This document shows, piece by piece, positions 32,603 through 41,817 of a stretch of DNA of 64,000 bases (position 1 is its first letter; every line of letters starts with the position of its first letter). The notes below the pieces were generated by a model that searched no databases, was not told the origin of the DNA, and saw only the letters and a program-made list of their open reading frames with translations. The position numbers and the translations under genes are program-made. The DNA lies in IMG/VR virus record IMGVR_UViG_3300029915_001170, positions 35,641-99,640 of that record; one strand, written 5' to 3'. This DNA comes from a virus.

Positions 32603-33832
32603 GTGGCTAGGGTTCTGAGAAAAGCATTCCACGAAGCATTTTTCGATTGCGTCTCTCCGCATACGGACACGCCGGATAATTTCATTGTCTGGAGTGCGCT
32701 TTCGCTTATTGGTGCGGCGCTGAAAAACAACGTACATTTCGAGATTGGCACGTACACACTTTATCCGAACATGTTTGTAGTGCTGGTTGCCCCGCCTGGG
32801 GTTGGCAAAGGCACAGCAATGAATATCATCGAGGATATGATCAAGGATGCTCAGCCCGCCGAGGTTGTAAACACCCTCAGTGACCGCATAACCGCTGAGC
32901 GCATTCTCGAACGCATTGCAGATGGCTGGTCAGCGCCACCGACAATTAAAAACATGCAGCTTGTGATCGGCGCAAAGGATCATAACTGCCTGCTTTTCAG
33001 CACCGAGCTGCGAGTATTGCTCGGTGCTTCTGAGTGGATGTTGGAGTTTCTGGAGGAGGCATGGAGCAAGAAAACTTATGATTACCAAACTAAAAACAAA
33101 GGCAGTGTATTTATTGATAACATGTGCTGTAGTCTATTGGCTGCTAGTGTACCTGACTTTTTGCGTAATGTCAATCGTGAAGCGCACATGGTTATTACTG
33201 GCGGTTTCTCTAGCAGATGCATGTTTATCTATGCGGAGAATCCAAGCAAGGATCTTCCATGGCCGGAGCCGCTAAAAAAGAATGCTCGCTCGAAAGCTTT
33301 ATACGATCAGCTTATAACCGACCTCAAAACTATTGCCTCGCTGAATGGTGAGTTCAAAGTTGATACTGCGGCACGTCTGATGTTTGAAAGCTTCCTAAAG
33401 CAGAACCGCGCTGCCGCATCTCAAGATGATTCTGAGGCCGTAGCAAACTTTCGTGCTAGGATGAAAGCACACGTCTTAAAGCTTGCCATGATTTTCTCCG
33501 CTTCTCGCGGCGATACCCTGCTGATTGAGGCTTTTGATATGGCCAATGCTATAGCAGAAGTCGGTAAAATCATAGCTTCTCTCCGAAAGCTTTTTCGTGG
33601 TGCTGGAGAAAGCATGGATGCAGCAGCCACTGCACGTGTACAAGACTTTATCGAAAAGTATGGCCGTGCATCCAAACGTGAAATGCTTCGAGCATTGCAT
33701 CGCCACATGACCAGCGAGACGCTTGATCGTATCCTATTCATTCTCGAAACAATGGGTTTCATAACACAAACAACCCAGAACAAGCAAACGTACTATTCAC
33801 CAGCAGCAAAAAACGGAAAGGTAGGACCGTAG
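32603..33832 (+). CDS. P-loop replicative helicase-like ATPase (DUF3987-like)
   Basis: 409 residues, probable GTG start. An N-terminal helical region (FIVWSALSLIGAALKNNVHF) leads to Walker A APPGVGKGT (63-71). A later CCSLLAASVPDFL and GGFSSRCMFIYAE resemble the sensor and arginine-finger regions of DUF3987/primase-associated helicases. A winged-helix-like C-terminus (KREMLRALHRHMTSETLDRIL) follows. It probably unwinds DNA beside the polymerase. No primase domain is seen in the window. Confidence 0.72.
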   Translation: MARVLRKAFHEAFFDCVSPHTDTPDNFIVWSALSLIGAALKNNVHFEIGTYTLYPNMFVVLVAPPGVGKGTAMNIIEDMIKDAQPAEVVNTLSDRITAERILERIADGWSAPPTIKNMQLVIGAKDHNCLLFSTELRVLLGASEWMLEFLEEAWSKKTYDYQTKNKGSVFIDNMCCSLLAASVPDFLRNVNREAHMVITGGFSSRCMFIYAENPSKDLPWPEPLKKNARSKALYDQLITDLKTIASLNGEFKVDTAARLMFESFLKQNRAAASQDDSEAVANFRARMKAHVLKLAMIFSASRGDTLLIEAFDMANAIAEVGKIIASLRKLFRGAGESMDAAATARVQDFIEKYGRASKREMLRALHRHMTSETLDRILFILETMGFITQTTQNKQTYYSPAAKNGKVGP

Positions 33833-34489
33833 ATGCCCTTTGAAGGCGAAGCAGAACTTCTGAAAAAGATTGACGATGCAGGTGAGATTAGCGTAAAGGA
33901 TCTTGTGCTTGACGGATCAAACAAGGTTTCTTTTCCTGGATTTCCTTACACCTTTGAGGGTTTAGGAGAGCGGATTATTGTCAGTATTGACCTCGCTGTC
34001 ACAGGTTATGAATGCAAGACTTGCAAAGGTCGAAAGCGTATCAAGCACCAGTGTGAGTGTGTAACTTGCGGTAGATCAGGACGCAAGTACTCTCTAGAAG
34101 AGATCGCTCAAATTTCAAACACACTTGGATCAGCAGCATCAGAAGCAAGGAAAGACATTCCCTGTTCTGAATGCGGCGGCGACTACAAGTCAGTCGAGAA
34201 GGATGAGCTTTGTCCAGACTGCAAAGGCGTTGGTGCCACAATCATTATTCCAAAAACCTCCAAGAACCTCCCGCAAACAGGTGTGGTAGTCTCTATGGGT
34301 GCCGAGGCCAAAGCTAAAGCTGCTTTCAAAGTCGGCGATCGTATCCTTTTTGGCCAGTATGCTGGCGGCATGATTCCTACAAAAGCTGGCCTCATGTTTA
34401 AATACATGGACTGGCAGAATGCTTTGGTAAAGATCGAAGGCGCCGAGGAGCTTGCAGCTTTTGACTTCATTCTCAATGCTACCGAATAG
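33833..34489 (+). CDS. GroES-like co-chaperonin with DnaJ-type zinc domain inserted at the mobile loop
   Basis: 218 residues. FEGLGERIIVSIDLAV (about 41-56) matches the first strand of GroES (PLxDRVLVK). ATIIIPKTSKNLPQTGVVVSMG (about 135-156; two pieces either side of KTSK) and FKVGDRILFGQYAG (165-178) match the GGIxIPxTAKEKPxxGxVVAVG and VKVGDxVLFxKYAG core. Between them, where GroES has the short GroEL-binding mobile loop, lie about 80 residues with four CxxC pairs (61/64, 76/79, 111/114, 127/130), as in the DnaJ zinc domain. GroES caps GroEL. The start overlaps the helicase stop region. Family match is by pattern; the insertion is directly visible. Confidence 0.75.
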   Translation: MPFEGEAELLKKIDDAGEISVKDLVLDGSNKVSFPGFPYTFEGLGERIIVSIDLAVTGYECKTCKGRKRIKHQCECVTCGRSGRKYSLEEIAQISNTLGSAASEARKDIPCSECGGDYKSVEKDELCPDCKGVGATIIIPKTSKNLPQTGVVVSMGAEAKAKAAFKVGDRILFGQYAGGMIPTKAGLMFKYMDWQNALVKIEGAEELAAFDFILNATE

Positions 34490-34553
34490 CAGAAAGGAGG
34501 TGCCATATTCCACCGATTGATCCTGGATTTTACATCAACGTTCCTGTAAAGCT

Positions 34554-34589
34554 AGAAAGCCCTCCTCGGAAGATTGAGGAGGGCTTTCT
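34554..34589. terminator. Bidirectional terminator between converging operons
   Basis: AGAAAGCCCTCCTC pairs perfectly with GAGGAGGGCTTTCT (14 bp) around an eight-base loop. Plus-strand replication genes end just before it and minus-strand tail genes end just after it. T-rich tails are short on both sides. Confidence 0.78.
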
Positions 34590-34630
34590 CTTGCCGGTTC
34601 TTCTCAGGCACCGCAGTGCACACAACTACG

Positions 34631-34951
34631 TTACTTCTTGGGATGTTCCGCATCCGCCATTGCCCGGGCCGATCTGGCGGCCTGCTGTGCGTCCTGCACC
34701 GCCTGCTGCGCCTGCTGCCGCACTTGGTCGAGCGATGGCCCGAGCGCCGCCTTCTGCGCCAACTGAATCTGGATTTGCAATTCCGTATTGGCCTGCTTTA
34801 GCTGAACGATCTCCAGCCGAGCCTCTGCAAGTTGTGCCTGTAGCTCGACCATTGTGATAGGTTGAGGGGCTTGGGGTTTTGGCGCGGGGGACTGCGCAAA
34901 CAAAGGAAGTCCCGCCAAGATAAGTGCGCAAACATATGCAATCTTGTTCAT
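34631..34951 (-). CDS. Exported coiled-coil protein
   Basis: 106 residues from the ATG after GAGAGGATCACC; a longer start at 34996 is rejected. A signal peptide (NKIAYVCALILAGLPLFAQS) is followed by a Pro-rich linker and a Gln/Ala coiled coil (VELQAQLAEARLEIVQLKQA). Likely exported or periplasmic. It follows the tail-fibre gene; function unknown, perhaps lysis or fibre assembly. Confidence 0.65.
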   Translation of the reverse strand: MNKIAYVCALILAGLPLFAQSPAPKPQAPQPITMVELQAQLAEARLEIVQLKQANTELQIQIQLAQKAALGPSLDQVRQQAQQAVQDAQQAARSARAMADAEHPKK

Positions 34952-34961
34952 GGTGATCCTC

Positions 34962-37900
34962 TCAATAATACGGGATGTAATGCGGAGTGCCCGCAACGTT
35001 GATGGTAAGGCATCCGGCGGAACTGGTTAGACTACCGCAACTGGACGAAGCTGTGGTGCTATTTCCAAAACCCACCTGACTAGCGGAAACTGTTGGCGTA
35101 GCTCCGATTAAAACCGTGTTTGGCATCTGCACCTGCCACGACGCCGCCCCGCCAATCTTACTGATGTAGAAGACGCTTGTAGGCGTTGTGCCAGAACTCA
35201 GACTTTCACCAACGCTCCAAGCATCCGATACTGCCGAGCTACCATTCCAATAGCTCCCATAATAATTGGTTGACACGCTGTTGTAATTTCCAGATGACGA
35301 GGTAGCGGTGCCCAACGAAAACCATTCTACACTTGACGCTAATATCTGCGCTATGTTCTTTCCGGCGATCTGAACGTAGTAGGACCCGGAGCTTGCATTG
35401 AAAACGGTGTAACTGCCAGACTGAGTGATCCCGAACGTAGTTCCGCTCCCATTATTAAGCGTCAACTGCGGGCCTGTAGAGTTACTTATTGTTTGATTAG
35501 CCGTGAAGGTGTTGGCTGATCCCGTTCCAACTAGCCCGAGAGAGGCAAGAGACTTAGGACCGTATGAACCCCCGCTCAAGCCTGTGCCAATCAAGTAGTT
35601 GGCAGGTTGTGCGTTTCCGGAAGGTAGGAGTAGGGCCGAACCGACACCATAAAGTCCTCCACTCGTACTTGTAAGCGACTCAGACCCCCCGTAAATCCAA
35701 CTGAATGGATTAGACCCGGAGCCAAGGAAAACGGTAGCCCCGCTCGACGGAGAAAAATAGTAGTAGCTCCCGCTTGGGAAAAAGGATAATGGAGAACCAG
35801 TTGTATTCTGTAAATTTCCGAGATTCAAGGTCGCAAGGTTGGCTTGAGGAGCGTTGATGATCCCCATCCCCATGCTAATGTTACCGCTGAACCATCCTAT
35901 CTGCGCGTTGACCAGGGCGACCGGATTACCAGCACTTCCGTATTGTGACTGAGTCGTGGAGGTTGGCAAGGTGCTGGGAAGCCGCGCGGAGCCATCTGGC
36001 AAGCCTGTGAATGCGGGTGCCTGGGCGGAAGAGGGGTTATAGTTCGCGGTGACATAAGTTGCTACGGCGGTTGCTATGTATTGTCCTCCGCACCAACCAT
36101 TGGGATTGTTGGCGTTTCCTCCGGTAAGGGATGCTATGCAAGGGGTAGCCATGTGCAGGTGATCCACATTGTAAGCCGGTACGCCTGCACTGTGGGCTTC
36201 GTTGTTGCCTATGCCTAATCGGTTGACAGTATAGGTGATCGTACCTGGGCAGCTTCCGCTTGCGGCTGTGATGAATGCCAACTCCTGATTGGCTCCAGTA
36301 TCAAAAACAAGCATATCTTCATTTAGAGGAATGGAACCACCTACACAAGTCATCTGTATAGATGTGTCAGTCGCGCCAATCGCATTGGTTAGTGTCCCGT
36401 AGCCGTACACAGCGCGAAGAGAAGATGGCTCAACGAGATGAATTGTGGCGTCTTCGATGTCTACCGCCGACGTTGGGTCGTAAGCGGCCAACATCGGAGT
36501 ATTCACGTTGATAAAGTGCGATCCAAAAGTGCTTTGCTCCCAAGCATTGAGCTGCTGATTAATCGTCCAAAACTGGCCGCCAGACCAATTAACTGCGGAG
36601 TTTCCGTTGTCGTATGTGTTCGACCAGACTGCATAAAGCTCCCACGGTGGCACATTCGCTACTGATGCCAGAAGATTCTGGTAGACGTACTGCGGTGCTT
36701 GTTGCGAGACGTTGTGCCCCATGCCGAAGATCTGAGCGACGGCGTTGCGACTCGGTTGGTCCGGTATGAACTGCGCTCCATAAATATTATTCACTGAGAC
36801 AGGTGATCCCGTACCGTCCGGTACCCAAGCGCAGCAGCCTGAGCTATACGTTGCCTTCCCTGGAACTCCACCCCATGTGCCATGAAGATATTGACCCGTA
36901 GTGCTAGCATTCACTGGCTCCCAGCCAACTGTGAATGTCATGGTAGCTGTGCCGGTAATGGGAATCGTTCCCGTAGAGGATATTGCATAGGTGGGGACCG
37001 CGCCGATGCGTGCCGCGATCTGGCCTGGAGACTGGCCGGAATCCCCCAAATTGGTTACGGTGAGACCTGATGGCAATGGAGCGTATGCATTGCCTAAGAG
37101 TGGGCCATAGGTTGTTTGTGTCAGCGAGTCGCCGATGATGGCTACGGTTGCCAAAGCAGAGGGGGTAGCGCCAGCCGCGACGTTGCCTGAGAACATCGCA
37201 TTTCCTGAATCGTCAATCTTCCACATATAAGCACTGTTGCTGCTGTTCGCTCCATATACTTCTGCTCGCGTGTCATTGGCGGCAGGAACAATAGCGATAG
37301 CAGTCTGTGTGAGGCTAGGATACAAAGTAAGTGCATTAGCCTGTAAAGTATAGAAATTAAACGCATCGCTCGAATAATTCTGAATATAATCTGCCCCGAG
37401 CGTATCTATGCTTGTTCCATTTAATAGTCCTTGTACCCAGTTCACGTTTACTCTTCCGGAAACCGAACTTGACGGCACATACCAGGAATATGCCGAATCG
37501 TAAATATTGAAATTGAACGTGTTGGCATCAATATTCGCAGTAGCGGTCGTAGTTGTTGTGGCAGATATTCCAATAGATGAAGGGGTTCCATTTCCTTCAA
37601 AAAACCCCTCAAATGTATTCGCCTCGATTTGTTTTCCTGCATTTAAAAGAGTGATCCCAGTGGCGGGAATTGAGGTAGATACGGCAAGAAAAGTCAGGCC
37701 CTTAAACTCATTTGCGTTAATCCAACCACCATTCGAGGTTGAAAGAACCAATGGCCGCAAAACGCCGTTAGTGTACATTCCATTGACATGGGTATACGCC
37801 GCGCCATAGTTCAAAGTTGGGCAGTTAATAAGTAGTCCTATTCCTGGCGCTGAAGTTGCTCCATCAATAGATAAATTATCAATTTCAGGCCCTATAATTG

Positions 37901-38561
37901 GCCCCCCGGTGGTGCAGGTAAAACTTACCGCACTTCCAGAATACGTGATTGGATAATTCCCCAGCCCAACATGAAGTCCTTTGAGAATACTCCCTCCCAC
38001 TACATGCACCACGTCTGATGACACTGCTGCGGGAATAATTGTCGTTGCATCCGAGAAATCAAGCTCTTGGCCAGCAGTTAGGGAAATCGTCCCGGCAAGA
38101 ACCTGCGTAGTAGTTCCAAGGCAACTTGCATCTACCTTACCCAGAGACAATGGGAGTGATGCAAAGGCATTCGCTATTTTCACATCGGCAGTCGAGCCTG
38201 AAAAATAACAGGCTGACACACCGTTATTGACCAAAGGGGATGTAATCGCAGTGCCCGCCGCGAAGGTACCAGGAGCTGTTACAACCTGCGAACTACCACT
38301 GCCTGTTGCGGTCCATCCAGACGGCAATCCTGTAAAACTAGAGCAAGTAATTGCTCCATTAGATGCGGTTGCTAATACAGGACAGTTAGCCGCAATGCCG
38401 GCGCCAGTAAAAAGATTTGCCCAAGCTCCTGCGGCGGTTGCGGAGCCAGTTCCTCCATTTGCGATAGGCAATTGATTTTTAACATCCGATCTTAAATTAA
38501 TTTGCTGAGAATATAAACATGAAGCAAAAAGTAATAATATAAGTGCCGATATTTTTTTCAT
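34962..38561 (-). CDS. Giant tail fibre/spike with SGNH hydrolase domain
   Basis: 1199 residues. A signal-like N-terminus (KKISALILLLFASCLYS) precedes the fibre-type ANGGTGSATA motif. About 200-420 looks like a parallel beta-helix. An SGNH/GDSL esterase domain follows: IIGDSLTQ (S479), a LGDSGQSPGQI block (about 505-515), GMGHN (N617) and DHLH (D800, H803). The C-terminal 350 residues are fibre repeats ending GTPHYIPYY. Such domains deacetylate or cut host surface glycans. A secretion-type signal on a virion protein is odd. Confidence 0.8.
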   Translation of the reverse strand: MKKISALILLLFASCLYSQQINLRSDVKNQLPIANGGTGSATAAGAWANLFTGAGIAANCPVLATASNGAITCSSFTGLPSGWTATGSGSSQVVTAPGTFAAGTAITSPLVNNGVSACYFSGSTADVKIANAFASLPLSLGKVDASCLGTTTQVLAGTISLTAGQELDFSDATTIIPAAVSSDVVHVVGGSILKGLHVGLGNYPITYSGSAVSFTCTTGGPIIGPEIDNLSIDGATSAPGIGLLINCPTLNYGAAYTHVNGMYTNGVLRPLVLSTSNGGWINANEFKGLTFLAVSTSIPATGITLLNAGKQIEANTFEGFFEGNGTPSSIGISATTTTTATANIDANTFNFNIYDSAYSWYVPSSSVSGRVNVNWVQGLLNGTSIDTLGADYIQNYSSDAFNFYTLQANALTLYPSLTQTAIAIVPAANDTRAEVYGANSSNSAYMWKIDDSGNAMFSGNVAAGATPSALATVAIIGDSLTQTTYGPLLGNAYAPLPSGLTVTNLGDSGQSPGQIAARIGAVPTYAISSTGTIPITGTATMTFTVGWEPVNASTTGQYLHGTWGGVPGKATYSSGCCAWVPDGTGSPVSVNNIYGAQFIPDQPSRNAVAQIFGMGHNVSQQAPQYVYQNLLASVANVPPWELYAVWSNTYDNGNSAVNWSGGQFWTINQQLNAWEQSTFGSHFINVNTPMLAAYDPTSAVDIEDATIHLVEPSSLRAVYGYGTLTNAIGATDTSIQMTCVGGSIPLNEDMLVFDTGANQELAFITAASGSCPGTITYTVNRLGIGNNEAHSAGVPAYNVDHLHMATPCIASLTGGNANNPNGWCGGQYIATAVATYVTANYNPSSAQAPAFTGLPDGSARLPSTLPTSTTQSQYGSAGNPVALVNAQIGWFSGNISMGMGIINAPQANLATLNLGNLQNTTGSPLSFFPSGSYYYFSPSSGATVFLGSGSNPFSWIYGGSESLTSTSGGLYGVGSALLLPSGNAQPANYLIGTGLSGGSYGPKSLASLGLVGTGSANTFTANQTISNSTGPQLTLNNGSGTTFGITQSGSYTVFNASSGSYYVQIAGKNIAQILASSVEWFSLGTATSSSGNYNSVSTNYYGSYWNGSSAVSDAWSVGESLSSGTTPTSVFYISKIGGAASWQVQMPNTVLIGATPTVSASQVGFGNSTTASSSCGSLTSSAGCLTINVAGTPHYIPYY

Positions 38562-38567
38562 AATCTC

Positions 38568-38900
38568 CTAGATGAAAACAATAGCATTGCCGGTAACCGA
38601 AGCATCGGAAGCAACAAGATTTAAATTGGTAGAATCATAAGATGGAATTTGGAACCAAATTTGACCGCCACTGGTCATTTGAATAAGAGCCGCAGAAGGA
38701 TTCCCTCCTAAATTATGTGCAACTGAAAAATTGCCGCTTGCTCCTGGAGAGAGGGTAATATTTGTTTTAATTTTACCGGACATATAATATGCTAATTGCA
38801 CGCTGGAAGCAGTTTGGGTTGCGCCTGCTTCAACTAACGGATAAATAGCTGAATCCGATACTGCCGCCGCTGTAGGAAGTTGTGAAATTTTAATCGACAT
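38568..38900 (-). CDS. Tail-fibre accessory protein
   Basis: 110 residues. MSIKISQLPTAAAVSDSAIY is the common start of phage tail-fibre or tail-tip proteins; the rest is a small beta domain ending TGNAIVFI. It lies directly upstream of the giant fibre. Likely a fibre subunit or adaptor. Confidence 0.7.
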   Translation of the reverse strand: MSIKISQLPTAAAVSDSAIYPLVEAGATQTASSVQLAYYMSGKIKTNITLSPGASGNFSVAHNLGGNPSAALIQMTSGGQIWFQIPSYDSTNLNLVASDASVTGNAIVFI

Positions 38901-38912
38901 GTTATCCTCTAA

Positions 38913-39464
38913 TTATGTTGTCCAAGGGTGACCTTTAACTGGACTTGTAGTACCTGCATAAACATTAAGAATTCTGTACGAAGGAGTGCCAACTTTTTGT
39001 CGTTCTGGCGCTGCAATGTACATAAGTTTTAATAATCGTCGTTGATTTTTGGGCATTGCATTAAGAATAGCGTTCCAATTAGACCCAATTGAAAAATAAC
39101 TATCCATTTCAAAAGTAGGATTGGAAATACTGCCGGTTATTACAGTTAAATTACCATCGGTACTCATATTTATGTTATTTTCAGTAGTGAGAGCGTCACT
39201 CGCCTCATCTTCTAATGTTCCGGAAGAAGTATCATATGAACCAGATTGAATGCCGGCATTTGCAAGGGGTGTATCTTTAGTATCCGTTTCATAAATATTA
39301 AAAGATCCCGGTATGGAAACAATTATATTAATTTTAGATGATGAGACGTTAGCCGTAACCCCATAGATATTTGCAGAATTTATAGAATTGACGAACGCAG
39401 ATGCATTTGTACCCAAGATTTTTATTTGAGCGCCTAACGTCGCATTGTCATAAGTATTATTCAT
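38913..39464 (-). CDS. Virion-associated protein, unknown
   Basis: 183 residues, beta-rich first two thirds (NIIVSIPGSFNIYET, GNLTVITGSISNPTF) and a helical basic end (NQRRLLKLMYIAAPERQK). No domain recognised. Base use is AT-rich like the genes to its right. Confidence 0.68.
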   Translation of the reverse strand: MNNTYDNATLGAQIKILGTNASAFVNSINSANIYGVTANVSSSKINIIVSIPGSFNIYETDTKDTPLANAGIQSGSYDTSSGTLEDEASDALTTENNINMSTDGNLTVITGSISNPTFEMDSYFSIGSNWNAILNAMPKNQRRLLKLMYIAAPERQKVGTPSYRILNVYAGTTSPVKGHPWTT

Positions 39465-39483
39465 ATCTATATTTAGCCAACCG

Positions 39484-40926
39484 TTAAGGAAGCGGTAATT
39501 TCTTCTTGTTGGGGGTAACCGATATTCTCGCAGCCTGTATCTCTCGAAAATATTGAACTAACGCAGATTGGCTTAATTGGCCTGCTAGATAAGCAGATAC
39601 ATATTGTGCATATTCTCGTTCTTCGGGAGTGGTTGTATATTTTGAAAGCAAAATATATAATTTTTTCAAATATTGATGCTTCATTTTTTCTGGATTGCAA
39701 GCCGCATCAAGAGCTACAATGAAACGAGCAATAGTTGCTTGCAAAACATTAATATCGGCGTGTAACCAATCCCCACCGGGACTGCGAAATTCAACATATC
39801 CGGTTTTCAAATTAATACTGGTATATTTAGGAGTATCGGCGAATATATTACTCACAACTCTTATTGCAAATCCTGACATTTTATCTTTCATATTAGACAA
39901 ATATTGATTAACAAGTGCGGGATCGGTAGCTAATTTTCCGCCGATTAATCCAATAGCGGGTTTGCAGAAAGTATTCGCCCCGCGCCCAAATTGATCGAGA
40001 ATATAATTATCACCCAACATTAGAGCTAACTTAGTATAATCGATTTTTGACTTATTAAAGTCAGGCAAACTTACATTTATATGTAAACCTGTAGAGCTAT
40101 TGGTGTAGCATCCATATTTAGATGCCCACGCAATTATTTTTGCAAGATCAACATTCATTGATAAAAATGACATTGGCGGGGAAATAAATTCTAACCCAGC
40201 ATCGGTTTCATCGTTCGCGGTTTCAATAGAGGAGTCAGGCTCAATAGAATATCCCGAATCACTTCTTCCCGTTCCATGATAGGTATCCGAAGTAAACGCG
40301 ACGTGGGCAACATTTTTTGAAAACAAAGAAGATACTCGATCTAGATCGGGTTCTAGATCACCTTCAGATTCTATATAATACGGCCATACAAGATTATATT
40401 GCTCTTCAACACCACTTAACCATCGTAATCCGACATCCACCAACCAATTGACTTCGTTAATATCTTTGTCGTCTTCCTCGTTAGAGAACCAATCATCTTT
40501 TATTTCGGTATATTCATCGCCGATTTCATCGTATAAATTTTCTTCGACTAGATCTTTTTCGTCACCTTCTAGGTTGGTAGTTGCCATGAATTTTTCAATC
40601 GAATTTTGTTTACCATAATTTTTCCAGTTTTTATCACATTCTTCTTGCCACCATGTATCAAAACTTGATTCTAACTCGGTACGAAGATTACGTATTTCTT
40701 CCCGTGAATTATACATGCCCTCATCAAAAAATTCAACGATTTGGTCGATGCTTGAACATCTTGCGTCCATAATATCATCTCGTTCACTGCTAACCTCGGG
40801 GGCCACCATTATATTCGGAACTGCCATTTCAAATTCAATACCTACTCTGGCATTAATTTTTGAGGCCAACGAAATTAAAATATTTGGGCTAGCTTTATAC
40901 TCGGTTAGTAACTCTTTAATCTTCAT
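39484..40926 (-). CDS. Putative amidoligase enzyme
   Basis: 480 residues. Motifs of the glutamate-cysteine-ligase-like amidoligase family are visible: RVGIEFEMAV (about 28-37), AGLEFISPPM, STGLHINVSLP and YVEFRSPGGDW. These form amide bonds between a carboxylate and an amine, often on peptides or cell-wall components. An acidic insertion (about 55-170) lies after the first motif. The N-terminus (MKIKELLTE) resembles T4-type capsid-targeting peptides. An ATP-grasp ligase is encoded three kilobases downstream in the same direction of coding. Confidence 0.75.
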   Translation of the reverse strand: MKIKELLTEYKASPNILISLASKINARVGIEFEMAVPNIMVAPEVSSERDDIMDARCSSIDQIVEFFDEGMYNSREEIRNLRTELESSFDTWWQEECDKNWKNYGKQNSIEKFMATTNLEGDEKDLVEENLYDEIGDEYTEIKDDWFSNEEDDKDINEVNWLVDVGLRWLSGVEEQYNLVWPYYIESEGDLEPDLDRVSSLFSKNVAHVAFTSDTYHGTGRSDSGYSIEPDSSIETANDETDAGLEFISPPMSFLSMNVDLAKIIAWASKYGCYTNSSTGLHINVSLPDFNKSKIDYTKLALMLGDNYILDQFGRGANTFCKPAIGLIGGKLATDPALVNQYLSNMKDKMSGFAIRVVSNIFADTPKYTSINLKTGYVEFRSPGGDWLHADINVLQATIARFIVALDAACNPEKMKHQYLKKLYILLSKYTTTPEEREYAQYVSAYLAGQLSQSALVQYFREIQAARISVTPNKKKLPLP

Positions 40927-40947
40927 AATAGTATTTATTTTACAGAC

Positions 40948-40987
40948 AAAAATATGAGGTGACTTTTAAAAGTCACCTCATATTTTT
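40948..40987. terminator. Perfect 40-base palindrome, probable terminator
   Basis: AAAAATATGAGGTGACTTTT (40948-40967) is followed at once by its exact complement. On either strand a T-run ends the hairpin, as expected for a terminator. It separates the DUF-like gene at 40986 from the amidoligase gene. Confidence 0.7.
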
Positions 40988-41228
40988 AATCTAATTCAAT
41001 TTCTAGATTATTTCGTTTTTTAAATTTCCAAATTGAAAATCTCTTTTTGCAAATTTTGTTCCATAATCTAGAAGATTGTTTTGTGATACTAAACCCATTA
41101 TTCTTCTTAAAGTATCCAGGAGAATCTTGCGGTGTAATATTTTCCTCGAGTTTACCCACTCGTTTAAATTCTCGAAATCTTCGATTTACTATTCTATCGG
41201 TACGTTCCCTTCGAGTTCTTCTGTCCAT
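40986..41228 (-). CDS. Small, very basic protein
   Basis: 80 residues from the ATG after AAGGAGAAAACCA; a longer start at 41273 lacks a site. Rich in Arg and Lys (DRRTRRERTDRIVNRRFREF), probably binds nucleic acid. It overlaps the HNH gene by 40 bases. Confidence 0.62.
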   Translation of the reverse strand: MDRRTRRERTDRIVNRRFREFKRVGKLEENITPQDSPGYFKKNNGFSITKQSSRLWNKICKKRFSIWKFKKRNNLEIELD

Positions 41229-41803
41229 TGGTTTTCTCCTTCGTCTGAATCGTAGAACAAAAACTTTCTCCAATCAGGATCATCCATACCTAGGTTGCGT
41301 AATAGATGTCGGCTTGTGTGAATACCAATCGAACGTGGCATTCTAATTAATTTCATATCGGTAAGTTCTGTTAATAATTTATTGCCTTTTTTATTGTTGC
41401 AAGAATGGCAACATGCAACAAGATTTTCCCAGGTAGATTGGCCTCCTTTAGATCTAGGCCGCACATGATCCAATGTTAACGCTTTCGGCGAGAAAACCTT
41501 ACCGCAATATTGACAGGTATTATGGTCTCTGTTGAGAATATTTCGTCGAGTAAGAATATGAAGTCTTACAGGTATAAATTTATATTCGAGCAAACGAATA
41601 ACAGACGGCAAAAATTGATCAACGAGAATAAAATCGCCGGTTATTTCATCCCACATAGTTGTGGTATAAATTTTTTCAGGCCGTGTCTTTTCAGTCTTAG
41701 CAATACCCTTATATATAAGAGTCACCGCTCTCTTTGCAGAGCAAAAAGATAACGGTTCAAATGCAGAATTCAAAACTAAGCAACTTTTTCTCGATAAATC
41801 CAT
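41189..41803 (-). CDS. HNH endonuclease
   Basis: 204 residues. The HNH core is intact: CQYCGKVF (C97, C100), LDHVRPRSKGG (D112, H113), ENLVACCHSCNNKKGNK (N127, C132, C135). This matches the McrA-like HNH group common in bacteria and phages. It may be a free-standing homing endonuclease or a DNA-processing enzyme. The N-terminal 80 residues form the usual extra domain of this subgroup. Confidence 0.8.
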   Translation of the reverse strand: MDLSRKSCLVLNSAFEPLSFCSAKRAVTLIYKGIAKTEKTRPEKIYTTTMWDEITGDFILVDQFLPSVIRLLEYKFIPVRLHILTRRNILNRDHNTCQYCGKVFSPKALTLDHVRPRSKGGQSTWENLVACCHSCNNKKGNKLLTELTDMKLIRMPRSIGIHTSRHLLRNLGMDDPDWRKFLFYDSDEGENQWTEELEGNVPIE

Positions 41804-41817
41804 TTTAACCTACCCTT

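Noticed and set aside
34507-34857. Plus-strand open frame beginning near an ATT after AAAGGAGG and reading through the terminator
   Set aside because: No ATG, GTG or TTG start in frame; it crosses a strong terminator and lies antisense to the exported coiled-coil gene. Its Pro/Ala content is what the antisense of that gene would give.
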